64,000 nt of DNA from Labrenzia sp. OB1 (GCF_001624695.1 NZ_JSEP01000001.1:244079-308078); one strand, 5' to 3'; shown: positions 44,632-53,483, numbered from the stretch's first letter. A program made the numbers and translations. The notes: a model not told the origin generated them from the sequence alone.

Positions 44632-45972
44632 CTATTTGCCGTAGATCATGTCAGGCAGCCAGAGCGCGATTTGCGGAAAGGTCATCACCAGCGCCAGCGC
44701 CAGGATCATCACCAGCACGAACGGCGTGATCGAGCCGTAGATGTCGCGCATGGAAATGCTCGGAGGCGCCATCGCCCGCATCAAGAAGAGATTGTAACCG
44801 AATGGCGGCGTCATGTAGGCGATCTGCGTCGTGATCGTGTAGAGCACCCCGTACCAGATCAGCACGTCGCCCGCGGGCATGCCAAGATCCAGCGTGGCCA
44901 CCAGCGGCACATAGAGCGGCGCAACGATCACCAGCATGGCCGTATCGTCAAGAAAGGTGCCCATCACCAGGAAGGACAGCTGCATCAGGATGAGAATCAT
45001 CCACGGCGACAGGCCCAGTTGCTCGGTGAACAGGCTCTCGATGGCCTTGACCGCGCCCAGCCCGTCGAACACCGCACCAAAGCCGAGCGCCGCAAGGATG
45101 ATCCACATGAACATGCAGGAAATGCCGAGCGTGTTCTTCATGCAGCGGATCAGGATGTCCAGGGTCATGCGCCGCTTGATAATGGCGGCCAGCAGAGCGG
45201 TCAGCGCGCCGATTGCGGAACTTTCCACCAGGCTCGTCCAGCCGTTGACGAAGGGCACCATCATGGTCGCGAAGATTGCGATCGGCAGGATGCCCGCCAG
45301 AAGAAGGTGGTATTTCTCGCCACTCGAGGACTCGCGCTCCTCCTCGCTCAGGGCCGGCCCCAGCTCGGGGTTCATCTTGCAGCGAACGGCGATATAGACG
45401 ACGAACATCGCCGCCATCATCAGGCCGGGCACCACACCTGCAAGCCACAGCTGACCGACGGGCGCCCGCGCGATCATCGCGTACAGCACCAGCACCACGG
45501 AGGGTGGCACAAGGATGCCCAGGGACGACCCGGCCTGGATCACCCCCGTGACCATGCGCTTGTCGTATTTTCGTTTCAACAGTTCGGGCAGCGCGATGGT
45601 TGCGCCGATCGCCATACCGGCCACCGAAAGCCCGTTCATGGCGGAGATCAGCACCATCAGCAGGATCGTGCCGATTGCCAGTCCGCCGTTTACCGGCCCC
45701 ATCCAGACATGGAACATCCTGTAGAGATCGTCGGCGATCTTCGTTTCCGACAGGATGTAGCCCATGAAGATGAACATCGGCAGCGTCAGCAGCGGGTACC
45801 ACTTCATCAGCTTCATCGCGGCCGAAAACGGAATATCGCCGCCGCCGGTGCCCCACAGGGCAAGAGCGGCGATAGCTGCGATACCACCGATGGCGCCGAA
45901 GACGCGCTGCCCGGTCAGGAGCATCAGCATCATCGACGAGAACATGAGAATGGCGATCATCTCATAGGACAT
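44632..45972 (-). CDS. TRAP transporter large permease (DctM)
   Basis: A 446-residue membrane protein with about 12 helices. Family segments include GIAAIAALALWGTGGGDIPF, NGLSVAGMAIGATIALPELL and GSSLGILVPPSVVLVLYAMI. The start at 45972 overlaps the DctQ stop by one base (TGATG), so the two are translationally coupled. It forms the transport channel of the sodium- or proton-driven TRAP importer. Confidence 0.93.
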   Translation of the reverse strand: MSYEMIAILMFSSMMLMLLTGQRVFGAIGGIAAIAALALWGTGGGDIPFSAAMKLMKWYPLLTLPMFIFMGYILSETKIADDLYRMFHVWMGPVNGGLAIGTILLMVLISAMNGLSVAGMAIGATIALPELLKRKYDKRMVTGVIQAGSSLGILVPPSVVLVLYAMIARAPVGQLWLAGVVPGLMMAAMFVVYIAVRCKMNPELGPALSEEERESSSGEKYHLLLAGILPIAIFATMMVPFVNGWTSLVESSAIGALTALLAAIIKRRMTLDILIRCMKNTLGISCMFMWIILAALGFGAVFDGLGAVKAIESLFTEQLGLSPWMILILMQLSFLVMGTFLDDTAMLVIVAPLYVPLVATLDLGMPAGDVLIWYGVLYTITTQIAYMTPPFGYNLFLMRAMAPPSISMRDIYGSITPFVLVMILALALVMTFPQIALWLPDMIYGK

Positions 45973-46568
45973 CAGAGCGTTTCTCCCCGAAGCACGACGA
46001 CATCCTTCAGGAACTCCGAAAGCGCCTGCAGCAGCATCAGGAAGAAACCGAAAACCATGACGAATTTGACCGGCCACAGATACGGCCGCCATGCGGTCGG
46101 ACTGCGTTCGATATACCCGAGTTTCTCGCCCGCCGCTTCCGGACCGCCGGTGACGAACGCGGTGATGAGATCCCAATAGAACGCGAAGGGTTCCTTGCCG
46201 AAATACCCGAGCGAATAGGCGGTCGAATTCAGTGCGCCGTACAGCAGCACGCCGAGATAGAACATCAGCAGAAGCACGGTGAAAGCGTCGAACCAGGCCT
46301 TTTTCTGCACGCTCCACTCCGCATAGAACAGGTCCATGCGCACATTGGAGCCGAGCTGGACCGAATAGGGACCGCCGAGAACGTAATAGGTGACCATGGC
46401 GAACTGGGCGACTTCCAGCGTCCATAGCGAAGGATTGAAAAACGTCTTGGAAACGGACGACCAGAGCAGGATGCCGGCCATCACGAAGATGCCCCACATG
46501 ATGATCTTGCCAAGGCCCCTGTTAAAGCCGTCGACCACATGAATGTAGCAGCGCGCGGCCTTAAGCAT
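45972..46568 (-). CDS. TRAP transporter small permease (DctQ)
   Basis: A 198-residue membrane protein with four predicted helices (GLGKIIMWGIFVMAGILLWS near the N-terminus). The start at 46568 is preceded by GGGGGAG and overlaps the end of the amidohydrolase gene by 8 nt. It carries a longer loop than minimal DctQ between helices 3 and 4, as is common in the large receptor subclass. Confidence 0.9.
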   Translation of the reverse strand: MLKAARCYIHVVDGFNRGLGKIIMWGIFVMAGILLWSSVSKTFFNPSLWTLEVAQFAMVTYYVLGGPYSVQLGSNVRMDLFYAEWSVQKKAWFDAFTVLLLMFYLGVLLYGALNSTAYSLGYFGKEPFAFYWDLITAFVTGGPEAAGEKLGYIERSPTAWRPYLWPVKFVMVFGFFLMLLQALSEFLKDVVVLRGETL

Positions 46569-47358
46569 GGGCACTCCCCCTTGCACCGTCGAGCGTCGCC
46601 TCGACCGCGTGTTCAAGCATCGGCGCCAGCATGTCCGACCAACGGATCTCTTCCTCCGCCGTCTTCACTTCATCGTTGCGGATCTCGATCATCAGGCACG
46701 GCAGCTTCCGGTCCTCGCCATGACGGCGGATGGTGTAATAGACGCCATCGGAAGGCGCATAGGGTTCGTTGTCGCCGACGGTCAGGTCGCCCCTCGCCCC
46801 GAGATCACGGAGAACAGGATCCGCAAGACTGCGGTCCGCATCTGAAATCAGTCCGATCTCCCAGGGCCTGACCTGGCCCTTGTAGACCGGCGTAAAGGTA
46901 TGGATCGACACAACGGCCGTCGGCAATCCAAGGTCGAGACGCCGATTGATGACCCTGTCGACCGCCTTGTGAAACGGCCGGTGCGCCAGGTTCAGCCGAA
47001 ACTCTATTTCGGATGCCGGCAGGTCTCTGTTACCGGCGATCTGTGTGGTTTCACTGAGGCAGGGGATCAGGTCCGGCCGGGTTTCTTCCCGGTTACAATC
47101 GATGATCAGACGGGAGACCGTGCTGTGAACCAGCGGCGCATCGAGCACGCGCGACAGCCCCAAGGCAACGCCGAGCGCGCCGGGGTCCCAGGCGATATGG
47201 GCGGCCTTGTCGGCCTGCGTGATGCCGAGAGACTGATCGTAAGGCGACGGCAGAAAGTTGGAAGCATGGTCACAGACGAACACGAAGGGACCGGTTCCCT
47301 CCGCATTTTCCACCGTGACAGCCGGGCACATGCCATCCGTCTGGGGGCGCGCTACCAT
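46561..47358 (-). CDS. N-formylglutamate amidohydrolase family protein
   Basis: A 265-residue member of the N-formylglutamate amidohydrolase family (PF05013). Metal-ligand and substrate segments such as VFVCDHASNFLP, LIIDCNREETRPD, VSIHTFTPV and CLMIEIRNDEV are visible. In histidine degradation HutG releases formate, but no hut genes are here. In this operon it is first, with a TRAP importer, a glutamate-amine ligase and two dehydrogenases, so it may hydrolyse a gamma-glutamyl amide or an acyl-amino acid instead. That activity is inference. Confidence 0.88.
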   Translation of the reverse strand: MVARPQTDGMCPAVTVENAEGTGPFVFVCDHASNFLPSPYDQSLGITQADKAAHIAWDPGALGVALGLSRVLDAPLVHSTVSRLIIDCNREETRPDLIPCLSETTQIAGNRDLPASEIEFRLNLAHRPFHKAVDRVINRRLDLGLPTAVVSIHTFTPVYKGQVRPWEIGLISDADRSLADPVLRDLGARGDLTVGDNEPYAPSDGVYYTIRRHGEDRKLPCLMIEIRNDEVKTAEEEIRWSDMLAPMLEHAVEATLDGARGSAHA

Positions 47359-47562
47359 ACCAAACTCCCTGAAAAATCAATGCCGGCAAGTTTGTAACAT
47401 TTATTACAGTATTGCCGACGAAGCCAAGTTCTGTAATATTTGATACGTAGATTACAGCTGCTGTCAAATGAAATTCGACGCCGCAGAAATTCTGAAATCG
47501 ATCAACCCCGGACATCCGGTCGATTTCGACTGCATGTCCGTACCCTGGAAAGCCCGCCGCCC
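47359..47562. promoter_or_regulatory. Divergent promoter region with RpiR-type operators
   Basis: Between the catabolic operon and the RpiR gene. It contains TGTAACATTTATTACA (47393-47408), a 5-6-5 palindrome, and CTGTAAT / ATTACAG (47431-47437, 47451-47457) with 13 bp between. Both use the same TGTAA half-site. A repressor dimer could cover both promoters. Confidence 0.65.
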
Positions 47563-48432
47563 ATGGAACGCCCTCTGCTGGAAGAAATCCGTGACCGTCT
47601 GGAGGAATTCACGGCGACGGAAAGGAAGGCCGCCCACGCGCTTCTGGCGAACTATCCGATGCAGGGTCTGGGCACGGTCGCCCAGTTCGCCGAAACGGCG
47701 GGCGTCAGTTCCCCGACCATCCTGCGCTTCATCGGCAGACTGGGATATCCCGGCTTTGCGGAGTTCCAGAAAAAGCTGCGCGGCGAGTTGGAAAACCAGC
47801 TCAATTCGCCTCTGGCAAGAAGCGCTCACATGGTCGATGACGGGGACGGCGACCCGCATGTCGGCCAGCTTGTTGAAAATGTGCGCGAAACCTTCGCCCA
47901 TCTGCCCAAGGGCGAACTGGAGGGTCTTGTCCGGCTGCTGTCGGACGAACGCAAGACCATTCATCTGATCGGTGGCCGCTTCACCGACGGTCTTGCCCGC
48001 TATACGGCCGCGCATCTGCGGATCGTACGACCAAACGTCAATCATGTCGCCGGCCAGCAGGGCAACTGGCTGGACCAGCTCATCGGCATCGGCCCGAAAG
48101 ACGTAGTCGTGGTGTTCGACATCCGCCGTTACCAGGCCGAGATCATTCAATTCGCAGAAGCCGCCGCCAAACAGGGGGCGACGGTGGCGCTTGTCACCGA
48201 CAGCTGGATGTCGCCGGTCGGCCGGATCGCAAGCCATGTCCTGCCCGCCCGCGTTGCCGTGCCCTCCCCGTGGGACTCCTCCCTGGCCCTCATGGCGATT
48301 GCGGAAGTGCTGATTGCGGGCGTCACCCGCGAGAACCAGGAACGGGCCCAGGGACGCATGCGCGCCCTGGAAAAGCTGCGCAACGAAATCGACCCTTCAA
48401 CCGAAGGCCGGCGCACAGGACCGGATATCTGA
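47563..48432 (+). CDS. RpiR-family transcriptional regulator
   Basis: A 289-residue regulator. The N-terminal HTH (about residues 25-60: GTVAQFAETAGVSSPTILRF) is followed by a SIS sugar/phosphosugar-binding domain (about 125-250: IHLIGGRFTDGLARYTAAHL, VVVFDIRRYQAEIIQFAEAA). The ATG at 47563 fits the conserved N-terminus (RPLLEEIRDRL). It is divergent from the TRAP/amidohydrolase operon and the TGTAA palindromes lie between, so it probably represses that operon in the absence of the substrate. The effector is unknown. Confidence 0.88.
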   Translation: MERPLLEEIRDRLEEFTATERKAAHALLANYPMQGLGTVAQFAETAGVSSPTILRFIGRLGYPGFAEFQKKLRGELENQLNSPLARSAHMVDDGDGDPHVGQLVENVRETFAHLPKGELEGLVRLLSDERKTIHLIGGRFTDGLARYTAAHLRIVRPNVNHVAGQQGNWLDQLIGIGPKDVVVVFDIRRYQAEIIQFAEAAAKQGATVALVTDSWMSPVGRIASHVLPARVAVPSPWDSSLALMAIAEVLIAGVTRENQERAQGRMRALEKLRNEIDPSTEGRRTGPDI

Positions 48433-48469
48433 GGCCCGGCAGACCCCGGCCGCAGGTCTTGCCGCAACC

Positions 48470-48500
48470 AATTACAACATTGCAGCGTCAAACTGTAATT
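48470..48500. promoter_or_regulatory. Inverted repeat before the GAK-type operon
   Basis: AATTACA (48470-48476) and TGTAATT (48494-48500) are inverted with a 17-bp gap. The half-site resembles those in front of the RpiR gene but in the opposite order, with TGTAA half-sites pointing outward. It lies about 150 bp before the first gene of the next operon. It could be a second RpiR-family site or an unrelated hairpin. Confidence 0.35.
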
Positions 48501-48653
48501 CCGCGGCACCTGCCCGCTTCAATCGACCGCAGGTGTCTGTTGCAAGTCGCCCCCCGGCGGGAGATGCATTGGCCGGGCATGGGAGACTCGTCTATACTCA
48601 AAAACCGGGCGCACCCGTCAAGGGGGCGCTTTCGGGGTCAGGTGGCCCCGGGA

Positions 48654-49154
48654 ATGGAGCCAAGAGCAATTCCGACACAAAACCATCCCTCGCCCGAGTT
48701 CAGACCCTTCATACGCCCGACCCCGCGCGCGTTCATCCTGCGCGGCGGCATGTTGCTGGTTCAGGAAAAACTCCATCCGGAAAAGGGCCTTTACTACACG
48801 CTTCCCGGAGGCAGACAGGACCCCGGAGAGACCCTTCCCGAGTGTCTGAAGCGCGAATGCCGGGAAGAGGTTGGCGCGGATGTGACGGTTGGCAGCCTTC
48901 TGCATGTCGCGGAGGTCTACAGGTTCAAAGCCGGCAGCGCCGACCGGCAGCATCGGATCGATTTTGTCTTCGCGTGCAGCGTTCCCGAAGACTACACGCC
49001 CGTTCTCGGCAGCCATCCGGACCCTCACCAGACCGGCACACGCTGGATCACTGCCGAAAACAGTCAACAACTTCGTCCGGCCTATGTCACAAAACTGTTT
49101 CCCCAAGGCTGTACGCGGGGGCCCGAAGTTTATCTCGGACCTGAAAATGACTAA
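48654..49154 (+). CDS. Nudix hydrolase
   Basis: A 166-residue Nudix protein. The Nudix box G-x5-E-x7-REVGEEG-type pattern is present as GGRQDPGETLPECLKR with ECREEVGADV following (about residues 52-78). The protein would cleave a nucleoside diphosphate linked to another group; the substrate is unknown. The start is not certain: ATG 48654 is the best, but GTG 48642 is in frame. Its last 8 nt overlap the next gene. It is the first gene of the tightly packed GAK-type operon. Confidence 0.85.
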   Translation: MEPRAIPTQNHPSPEFRPFIRPTPRAFILRGGMLLVQEKLHPEKGLYYTLPGGRQDPGETLPECLKRECREEVGADVTVGSLLHVAEVYRFKAGSADRQHRIDFVFACSVPEDYTPVLGSHPDPHQTGTRWITAENSQQLRPAYVTKLFPQGCTRGPEVYLGPEND

Positions 49155-50781
49155 TGTACCGAAAAGCATCCGGGAAAATCTCCATTTTCTGTGCGCGGAG
49201 ATCGATGGCCAACTGGGTCAGTTGGAAGCGTTCTTTGCGGACCCGACCGCAGCGACCGCGCGCCGGATCATGGACCGGGCCGGATACGCGCATAATCTGA
49301 AGACCCGCATTCACGCTGCCTGTGTGCGGCGGATGGCTGGAACCGGCAAGAACAACCGTGCGCATCTTACCCTGCGCAGCCTGGAGTTCATCGCAACCGA
49401 TCTGCAGCGCCTTGCCAATCTGGCCCGCCAGTCCCTGTGTCATGTCGAACGGATCGAAACCTTCGAGACACTTGTTCCCGCGCGCTATCCGACGATCGTG
49501 CAGCGGGTCCGCCAGGGGGTCACCCGGATCGAGGAAGCTTTTTTCAGGAATGACAGCGAACGGGCCATCGGTATTGGCCAGTTGCAGGACAAGATCGAGG
49601 CGGACTACCGGAAGCTCTTCAAGATCTACACCAGGGAAATGCGCAATCCAGACGTCCTGCCGGCGGACATTGCCAACAGCTTGCTGGTTGCCAGCAATTT
49701 CCAGCGTATGGGTGAAACCCTGAAAGCCATCAGTGAAGCGGTGATTTCCGCAAACATCGGTCAGGCGGTCAATTTCGAACGCTATTTCGCCCTTCAGAGT
49801 TTGATGTCGGACCTGGAAGGCAATGGCGACGACATGAAGGTTGAGACCATCGCCGAGACCCGTTCGGGCAGTTCCATTTCGGCGATAAGGGACAGAAAGA
49901 CGGAAACCGTGGCCGCCGTCTTCAAGGACGGAGAAAAAAGCAAGGTGAAGGAGGAGCGCCAGGGCGTGAAGAGCTGGCATTCGATCTATCCCGGCCTCGC
50001 CCCGAAGATCCTCTCCTACCGGAAACGCGATCAGTCGGCAGCGCTTCTGATCGAGCACCTTCCCGGCCTGACTTTCGAGCATATCGTGCTCAGTGAAACC
50101 GATGCGCTCTGCGAAACCGCGCTTGCCTGCCTTGCCGCCACCTTGAAGGACATCTGGAAACAGACCAGGACCACTGAACCGGCCGAACCGGGCAACATGC
50201 AGCAACTCTCCAGACGGCTGGGGTCGGTGCGCCGGGTGCATCCTGAATTCAAGGACACAACGATCCGGTTTTCAGGTGAAGTCCTCCCATCCTTCGACGC
50301 ACTGATCGCGGAAGCCGCCGAACGCGAGGCGAAAGTGGCTGCACCCTTCTCCGTCTACATTCACGGAGATTTCAACGTCGACAACATCATCTTCGACCCG
50401 GGTGAGAATCGCATCCATTTCATCGACCTTCACCGTTCGCGGTACATGGATTATGTTCAGGATGTGTCGGTTTTCATGGTCTCGAACTACCGCCTCCAGG
50501 TTCTCGATCTCGAAACCAGGCGCCGGATCATGAATGTCTCCCAGTCGTTCTTCAAGTCGGCGCGCGCCTTCGCGCGCAAGCAGGGAGACGAGACGTTCGA
50601 ATACCGGCTTGCCCTCGGACTGGCCCGCTCGTTCGCGAGTTCCACCCGGTTCATTTTCGACAAATACCACGCCCGGCGCATGTGGCTGCGGGCACGCTAC
50701 CTGATCGAACAGGCGCTCGCCTGCCCACCCGGCGGAGAAGCCAAATTCCGGCTTCAGATGAAGGAGATCTTTGTTGACTGA
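49147..50781 (+). CDS. PhoU-like/aminoglycoside-phosphotransferase-like kinase fusion
   Basis: A 544-residue fusion. Residues about 1-215 are helical and PhoU-like (e.g. SLEFIATDLQRLANLARQSL and DIANSLLVASNFQRMGETLK). Residues about 240-500 form an APH/choline-kinase-like domain with catalytic HGDFNVDN at 406-413 and metal-binding FIDLHR with D427. It probably phosphorylates a small molecule, not an antibiotic, given the context. It overlaps the Nudix gene by 8 nt and the ATP-grasp gene by 11 nt. The domain names come from motif reading only; the PhoU assignment is less certain than the kinase. Confidence 0.82.
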   Translation: MTNVPKSIRENLHFLCAEIDGQLGQLEAFFADPTAATARRIMDRAGYAHNLKTRIHAACVRRMAGTGKNNRAHLTLRSLEFIATDLQRLANLARQSLCHVERIETFETLVPARYPTIVQRVRQGVTRIEEAFFRNDSERAIGIGQLQDKIEADYRKLFKIYTREMRNPDVLPADIANSLLVASNFQRMGETLKAISEAVISANIGQAVNFERYFALQSLMSDLEGNGDDMKVETIAETRSGSSISAIRDRKTETVAAVFKDGEKSKVKEERQGVKSWHSIYPGLAPKILSYRKRDQSAALLIEHLPGLTFEHIVLSETDALCETALACLAATLKDIWKQTRTTEPAEPGNMQQLSRRLGSVRRVHPEFKDTTIRFSGEVLPSFDALIAEAAEREAKVAAPFSVYIHGDFNVDNIIFDPGENRIHFIDLHRSRYMDYVQDVSVFMVSNYRLQVLDLETRRRIMNVSQSFFKSARAFARKQGDETFEYRLALGLARSFASSTRFIFDKYHARRMWLRARYLIEQALACPPGGEAKFRLQMKEIFVD

Positions 50782-51664
50782 CCTGAAAATCGGCGTTGTC
50801 GGCATTCCGGGAAAATGGTCCACCGAGGTTCTGGCGGACGCGCTGGAGACGCGGACCGGTTTCCGCTGCGTGGTCGACATGGCAGATGCCCTCCTCGATC
50901 TGGAAAACCGGACGCTTTTCGCCAACGGCCGGAACCTGTGCGATCTTGACGGTCTCGTCATCAAGAAAATCAGCCAGAACTACAGTCCGGCGACGTTGGA
51001 CCGTCTGGAGATGTTGCGGGTCGCCGAGGCCTGCGGTGTCAGGACCTTTTCAAGCACGCGGTCGATTCTGGGTCTGGTCAACCGTCTGAGCTGCACGATC
51101 ACCCTTGCCAACGCAGGCATTGCGATGCCGGCGACATGCGTGACCGAAAACGTCGACGACGCGCTCGCCGCTCTCGAACGCTTCGGCAGCGCCGTGTTCA
51201 AGCCGCTCTTTTCCACCAAGGCCCGCGGCATGCTCGTGATGGACGCCGACGAGGGCCAAGTCCCTATCCGGCAGCGGATAACCGAATTCAAGGAGGAAAA
51301 CCCGGTAATCTATCTGCAGCAGAAAGTCAGGCTGTCCGGACGCGATCTCGGCATGGTGTTTCTGGGTGGGGAGTATCTGGGAACCTATGCCCGGGTCACG
51401 CAGACCGGCAGCTGGAACACCACGATCCTGCATGGCGGCAAGTACGAGCCGTTCGAACCGGACGGTGATCTGATCGATCTTGCCCGCCGCGCGCAGGCGC
51501 CTTTCGATCTGGATTTCACGACCGTGGACGTGGGGCTGACCGATGACGGTCCGATCGTATTCGAAGTCTCGGCCTTCGGCGGTTTCAAGGGAGCACTCGA
51601 AGGCGCGTCCATCGATGCCGCATCGCTCTATGCCGACTATGTAACTGCGAAGGTGTCAGCATGA
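50771..51664 (+). CDS. ATP-grasp enzyme of the GAK type (RimK-like)
   Basis: A 297-residue ATP-grasp ligase, RimK/glutathione-synthetase-like: FKPLFSTKARGM for ATP, then RLSGRDLGMVFLGGEYLGTY, ILHGGKYEPFEP, and the metal motif FEVSAFGGF at 264-272. The motif has Ser267 where RimK-type enzymes have Asn (E-x-N). The family usually joins a carboxylate to an amine through an acyl phosphate. The likely start is TTG 50771, placed 11 nt inside the preceding gene after AAGGAG. The stop overlaps the next gene (ATGA). From memory it fits the TIGRFAM GAK-system ATP-grasp family. The substrate is unknown. Confidence 0.85.
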   Translation: MLTDLKIGVVGIPGKWSTEVLADALETRTGFRCVVDMADALLDLENRTLFANGRNLCDLDGLVIKKISQNYSPATLDRLEMLRVAEACGVRTFSSTRSILGLVNRLSCTITLANAGIAMPATCVTENVDDALAALERFGSAVFKPLFSTKARGMLVMDADEGQVPIRQRITEFKEENPVIYLQQKVRLSGRDLGMVFLGGEYLGTYARVTQTGSWNTTILHGGKYEPFEPDGDLIDLARRAQAPFDLDFTTVDVGLTDDGPIVFEVSAFGGFKGALEGASIDAASLYADYVTAKVSA

Positions 51665-52764
51665 ACAGGATCGGCGTTCAGCATATTGTCGATGCGCTTG
51701 CCCCCGTGCGGGCGACCGGCGCATGCGACCAGGTTTGTCTGACTGTCGGCGGGTTGGTCGTCGAAGTCCGGTGTGTCTCGGAAACGCTGCTGGCCGAACT
51801 GCTGCGCTACTTTCAGCATGTGATCTCCGCGCCCGGAAATCCGGACATAACCGTCCATGTTCTGGGCACGGCAGAGTTGCCGTTCACGGTGGACTACACA
51901 GACTGGGCGCGGGACCCCGGCAAGACGACCGGGCGCAAGGACGCCGTCTGCGAGTTTGAAAACGGACGTCTCGTGTTGAAGGTCCGCACCGGTGTCCGCT
52001 TCCTGCAGGCGAAGGAATGGGCGATTGCCTTCGGTCCGACCGAGACCAACCCGAACCAGGTGATCAACTTCATCAACACCCAGATCCTCAATCATTTTCA
52101 AAGAGGAGGTTGGGCTGTCTGCCATGCGGCGGCGGTTCGCACGGCACACAAGGGCCTCGCCATTTCGGGGCTGTCCGGCGGCGGCAAATCCACGACCATG
52201 CTGCGCCTGATGGAAATCGAAGGCACGCAATATGTCACCAACGACCGCCTGCTGGTTCGCAAATCGGGCAGCCGTACCGACGCACTCGGCATCCCGAAAC
52301 TGCCGCGCATCAACCCGGGCACGATTGTCACCAATGCCCGCCTTTCCGGCCTCATCGACGAGGAGCGTGAGGAAGAACTGCGCAACATGGAACCGGACGA
52401 ACTCTGGCACATTGAAGAAAAATACGACCTCTTCATCGAGGATATCTACGGTCCCGGCCGCATCGCCCATGAAACCGGGCTGACCGACTTCTGGGTGCTG
52501 AACTGGTCGCACCACAGCGATGACGCGACCAGCGTGACAAAGGTGGACCTGAAGGATCGCGCGGATCTTCTCTCCGCGATCATGAAGAGCCCCGGGCCGT
52601 TCTACCAGTTGCAGGACGGGTCTTTCTGGTGCAACCGGTCACCGATCGACCAAACCGCCTATCTGGATGCGCTTGCCGGCATTCAGGTCTGGGAAGTCTC
52701 CGGACAAATCGATTTCGATGCCCTGTTCGACGAAGGTGCACAGTTGCTGGGAAGTTCCACATGA
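51661..52764 (+). CDS. HprK-related kinase B
   Basis: A 367-residue kinase related to HPr kinase/phosphorylase. The P-loop is GLSGGGKST at 170-178, and the expected catalytic Asp region reads VTNDRLLV (N194-D195-R196) where classical HprK has DDR. The N-terminal 150 residues are not from HprK and match no family I recognise. HprK enzymes phosphorylate a Ser on a small carrier protein; no HPr or PTS gene is seen in this window. Its start and stop overlap both neighbours by 4 nt (ATGA). The 91-residue protein at the operon end is a possible substrate; this is inference. Confidence 0.85.
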   Translation: MNRIGVQHIVDALAPVRATGACDQVCLTVGGLVVEVRCVSETLLAELLRYFQHVISAPGNPDITVHVLGTAELPFTVDYTDWARDPGKTTGRKDAVCEFENGRLVLKVRTGVRFLQAKEWAIAFGPTETNPNQVINFINTQILNHFQRGGWAVCHAAAVRTAHKGLAISGLSGGGKSTTMLRLMEIEGTQYVTNDRLLVRKSGSRTDALGIPKLPRINPGTIVTNARLSGLIDEEREEELRNMEPDELWHIEEKYDLFIEDIYGPGRIAHETGLTDFWVLNWSHHSDDATSVTKVDLKDRADLLSAIMKSPGPFYQLQDGSFWCNRSPIDQTAYLDALAGIQVWEVSGQIDFDALFDEGAQLLGSST

Positions 52765-53465
52765 CCACCCGCTACGCCATCTTGCTGCGCCACGGCGACT
52801 ACCGCCAGAAGCCGGAGACGCCGAGCGCCCTGCAGCCCCATGGTCTGACGAATGCCGGAAAGGCACAGGCTCTGGAAGCCGGTAGCGCACTCGCACGACT
52901 GGCCGAAAACGAAAGCTGGCAGATCGCCCCGGAGGTTTTCTCCTCAAGACAACAGCGCGCATGGCAAACGGCTACCCTGATGTGTCAGTCGCTTTCAGAG
53001 GCATCCGGATTACCCCTTGCCGTGAGCGAACACGAAGCACTTGCGGAGCGCAGCGTCGGAGCGCTGGCCAATCTGACAGGCGCTGAAATCGAACAGGTTC
53101 TGGCCGACGATCCCCGTCATGCGCCGCCACCCGGCGACTGGAAGTCGGACAGCCACTACACGCTGCCGTTCCAGGGCGCGGAAAGCCTGATGGAGGCGGG
53201 GGAACGGGTTGCCGCTTTTGTGAAGGAACAGCTCGGCAAGCTTGATGAACGGCATCCCGATGCGAATGCGCAGATCTTTGTCGGCCACGGCGCAGCCATG
53301 CGCCATGCCGCCCATCATCTGGGTGTTCTGGAATTCGAAGAGATCCGGATGTTGAGCATGCACCACGCAAGGCCCGTCGTTCTGAAAACCGGCGCGGACG
53401 GCATCTGGTCACATCACTGTGGTGCCTGGAAACAGCGCCGCATTCCGGAAACCGCAGTGGACTGA
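52761..53465 (+). CDS. Histidine phosphatase family protein
   Basis: A 234-residue phosphoglycerate-mutase/SixA-like enzyme. The phospho-His motif is LLRHGDYRQ at the N-terminus, followed by FSSRQQRAWQTATLM with the conserved Arg and FVGHGAAMRHAA with the second catalytic His. The start overlaps the HprK-related stop by 4 nt. SixA-type proteins remove phosphate from protein histidines, others act on small molecules. In this operon it may reverse a phosphorylation made by one of the kinases. Confidence 0.88.
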   Translation: MTTRYAILLRHGDYRQKPETPSALQPHGLTNAGKAQALEAGSALARLAENESWQIAPEVFSSRQQRAWQTATLMCQSLSEASGLPLAVSEHEALAERSVGALANLTGAEIEQVLADDPRHAPPPGDWKSDSHYTLPFQGAESLMEAGERVAAFVKEQLGKLDERHPDANAQIFVGHGAAMRHAAHHLGVLEFEEIRMLSMHHARPVVLKTGADGIWSHHCGAWKQRRIPETAVD

Positions 53466-53483
53466 TATCAAGGAGCGACGATC

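Noticed and set aside
44347..46179. A 610-codon open frame on the plus strand opposite the TRAP genes
   Set aside because: It is antisense to dctP, dctM and dctQ, all of which have clear family motifs and overlaps. The translated product is His/Arg/Gln-rich without recognisable domains, as expected of the reverse of membrane genes in GC-rich DNA.
46561..47358. HutG of a histidine-degradation cluster
   Set aside because: The family is right, but no hutH, hutU, hutI or hutC neighbours exist, so the histidine role is not supported by context.
49147..50781. An aminoglycoside resistance gene
   Set aside because: The kinase motifs are APH-like, but the PhoU-like fusion and the GAK-type operon speak for a housekeeping or novel metabolic kinase.
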